From Mesorhizobium sp. (lineage in GTDB: Bacteria; Pseudomonadota; Alphaproteobacteria; Rhizobiales; Rhizobiaceae): a DNA stretch of 64,000 nt. The position numbers were made by a program, and so were the translations under genes. Where the stretch lies: positions 103,327-167,326 of the forward strand of contig SAJS01000015.1 in the NCBI GenBank assembly GCA_004017535.1, read 5' to 3'. This document shows, piece after piece, positions 63,961 through 64,000 of the stretch. The notes beneath the pieces were generated by a model. That model saw only the letters and a program-made list of their open reading frames with translations, was not told the origin of the DNA and ran no database searches. How positions within the stretch are numbered: position 1 is the first letter of the stretch; each line of letters starts with the position of its first letter.

Positions 63961-64000
63961 TCCCCTACTCCCCTACTCCCCTACTCCCCTACTCCCCTAC
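63961..64000. repeat. (CTCCCCTA)n array downstream of the four-helix-bundle gene
   Basis: One partial (TCCCCTA) and four perfect units of CTCCCCTA reach the window edge and probably continue beyond. It begins 4 bases after the stop codon of the four-helix-bundle gene and is the exact reverse complement of the array at 63549-63580. Confidence 0.97.

Overview
The window looks like chromosomal DNA of a Mesorhizobium-type alphaproteobacterium (Hyphomicrobiales). The evidence is high GC, an hisS-hisZ-hisG cluster, a DUF768 protein (a family seen mostly in Mesorhizobium), a tRNA-His with A73 and no encoded G-1, a phasin, polyamine uptake genes, and several rhizobial palindromic intergenic repeat families. 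No rRNA, CRISPR array, transposase, integrase or replication origin was seen.

Layout. 1-8.6 kb: 3' part missing AMP-dependent acyl-CoA ligase, histidine genes hisG/hisZ/hisS, tag, an L,D-transpeptidase and folD. 8.7-17.1 kb: two-carbon and lactate oxidation. glcF, a small membrane gene, glcE and glcD lie on the minus strand. A DUF3422 gene, an FCD-type GntR regulator and lldD follow. The glcD and regulator promoters share an ACTGGTCAA operator-like sequence. 17.2-28.8 kb: mixed housekeeping genes (PPP phosphatase, LuxR-type regulator, ICMT-like methyltransferase coupled to a secreted Gly/Ser/Thr repeat protein, GATase, rsmE, gshA, DUF937, DUF1127, LysR). 28.9-34.2 kb: a GGDEF/EAL protein divergent from xseA, a DmpA-type peptidase and DUF768.

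34.2-41.6 kb is an accessory-looking catabolic block: hydroxyacid dehydrogenase, PfpI protein and FCD regulator on one strand; Fe-alcohol dehydrogenase, succinate-semialdehyde dehydrogenase and alpha/beta hydrolase on the other. Two apparent gene remnants lie in it. The last three enzymes are consistent with gamma-hydroxybutyrate or lactone catabolism, by analogy with blcABC/attKLM.

41.9-49.3 kb: tRNA-His, a three-hairpin ncRNA with CCTCCTCCC loops (CcsR/cuckoo type), a phasin, a 1339-residue multi-PAS histidine kinase and acetoacetyl-CoA synthetase. Phasin and acetoacetyl-CoA synthetase point to polyhydroxybutyrate turnover. 49.5-57.1 kb: AsmA-like protein, potFGHI and an EamA exporter. 57.3-60.6 kb: a RamB/ScfR-type regulator divergent from aceA, with TTTACA repeats between them. 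60.9-64 kb: a degenerate receiver protein, a HAD hydrolase, a glutamine-synthetase-family enzyme, and a four-helix-bundle (IVS/S23) gene bracketed by inverted arrays of the 8-mer TAGGGGAG. That bracketed gene is the most unusual architecture in the window.
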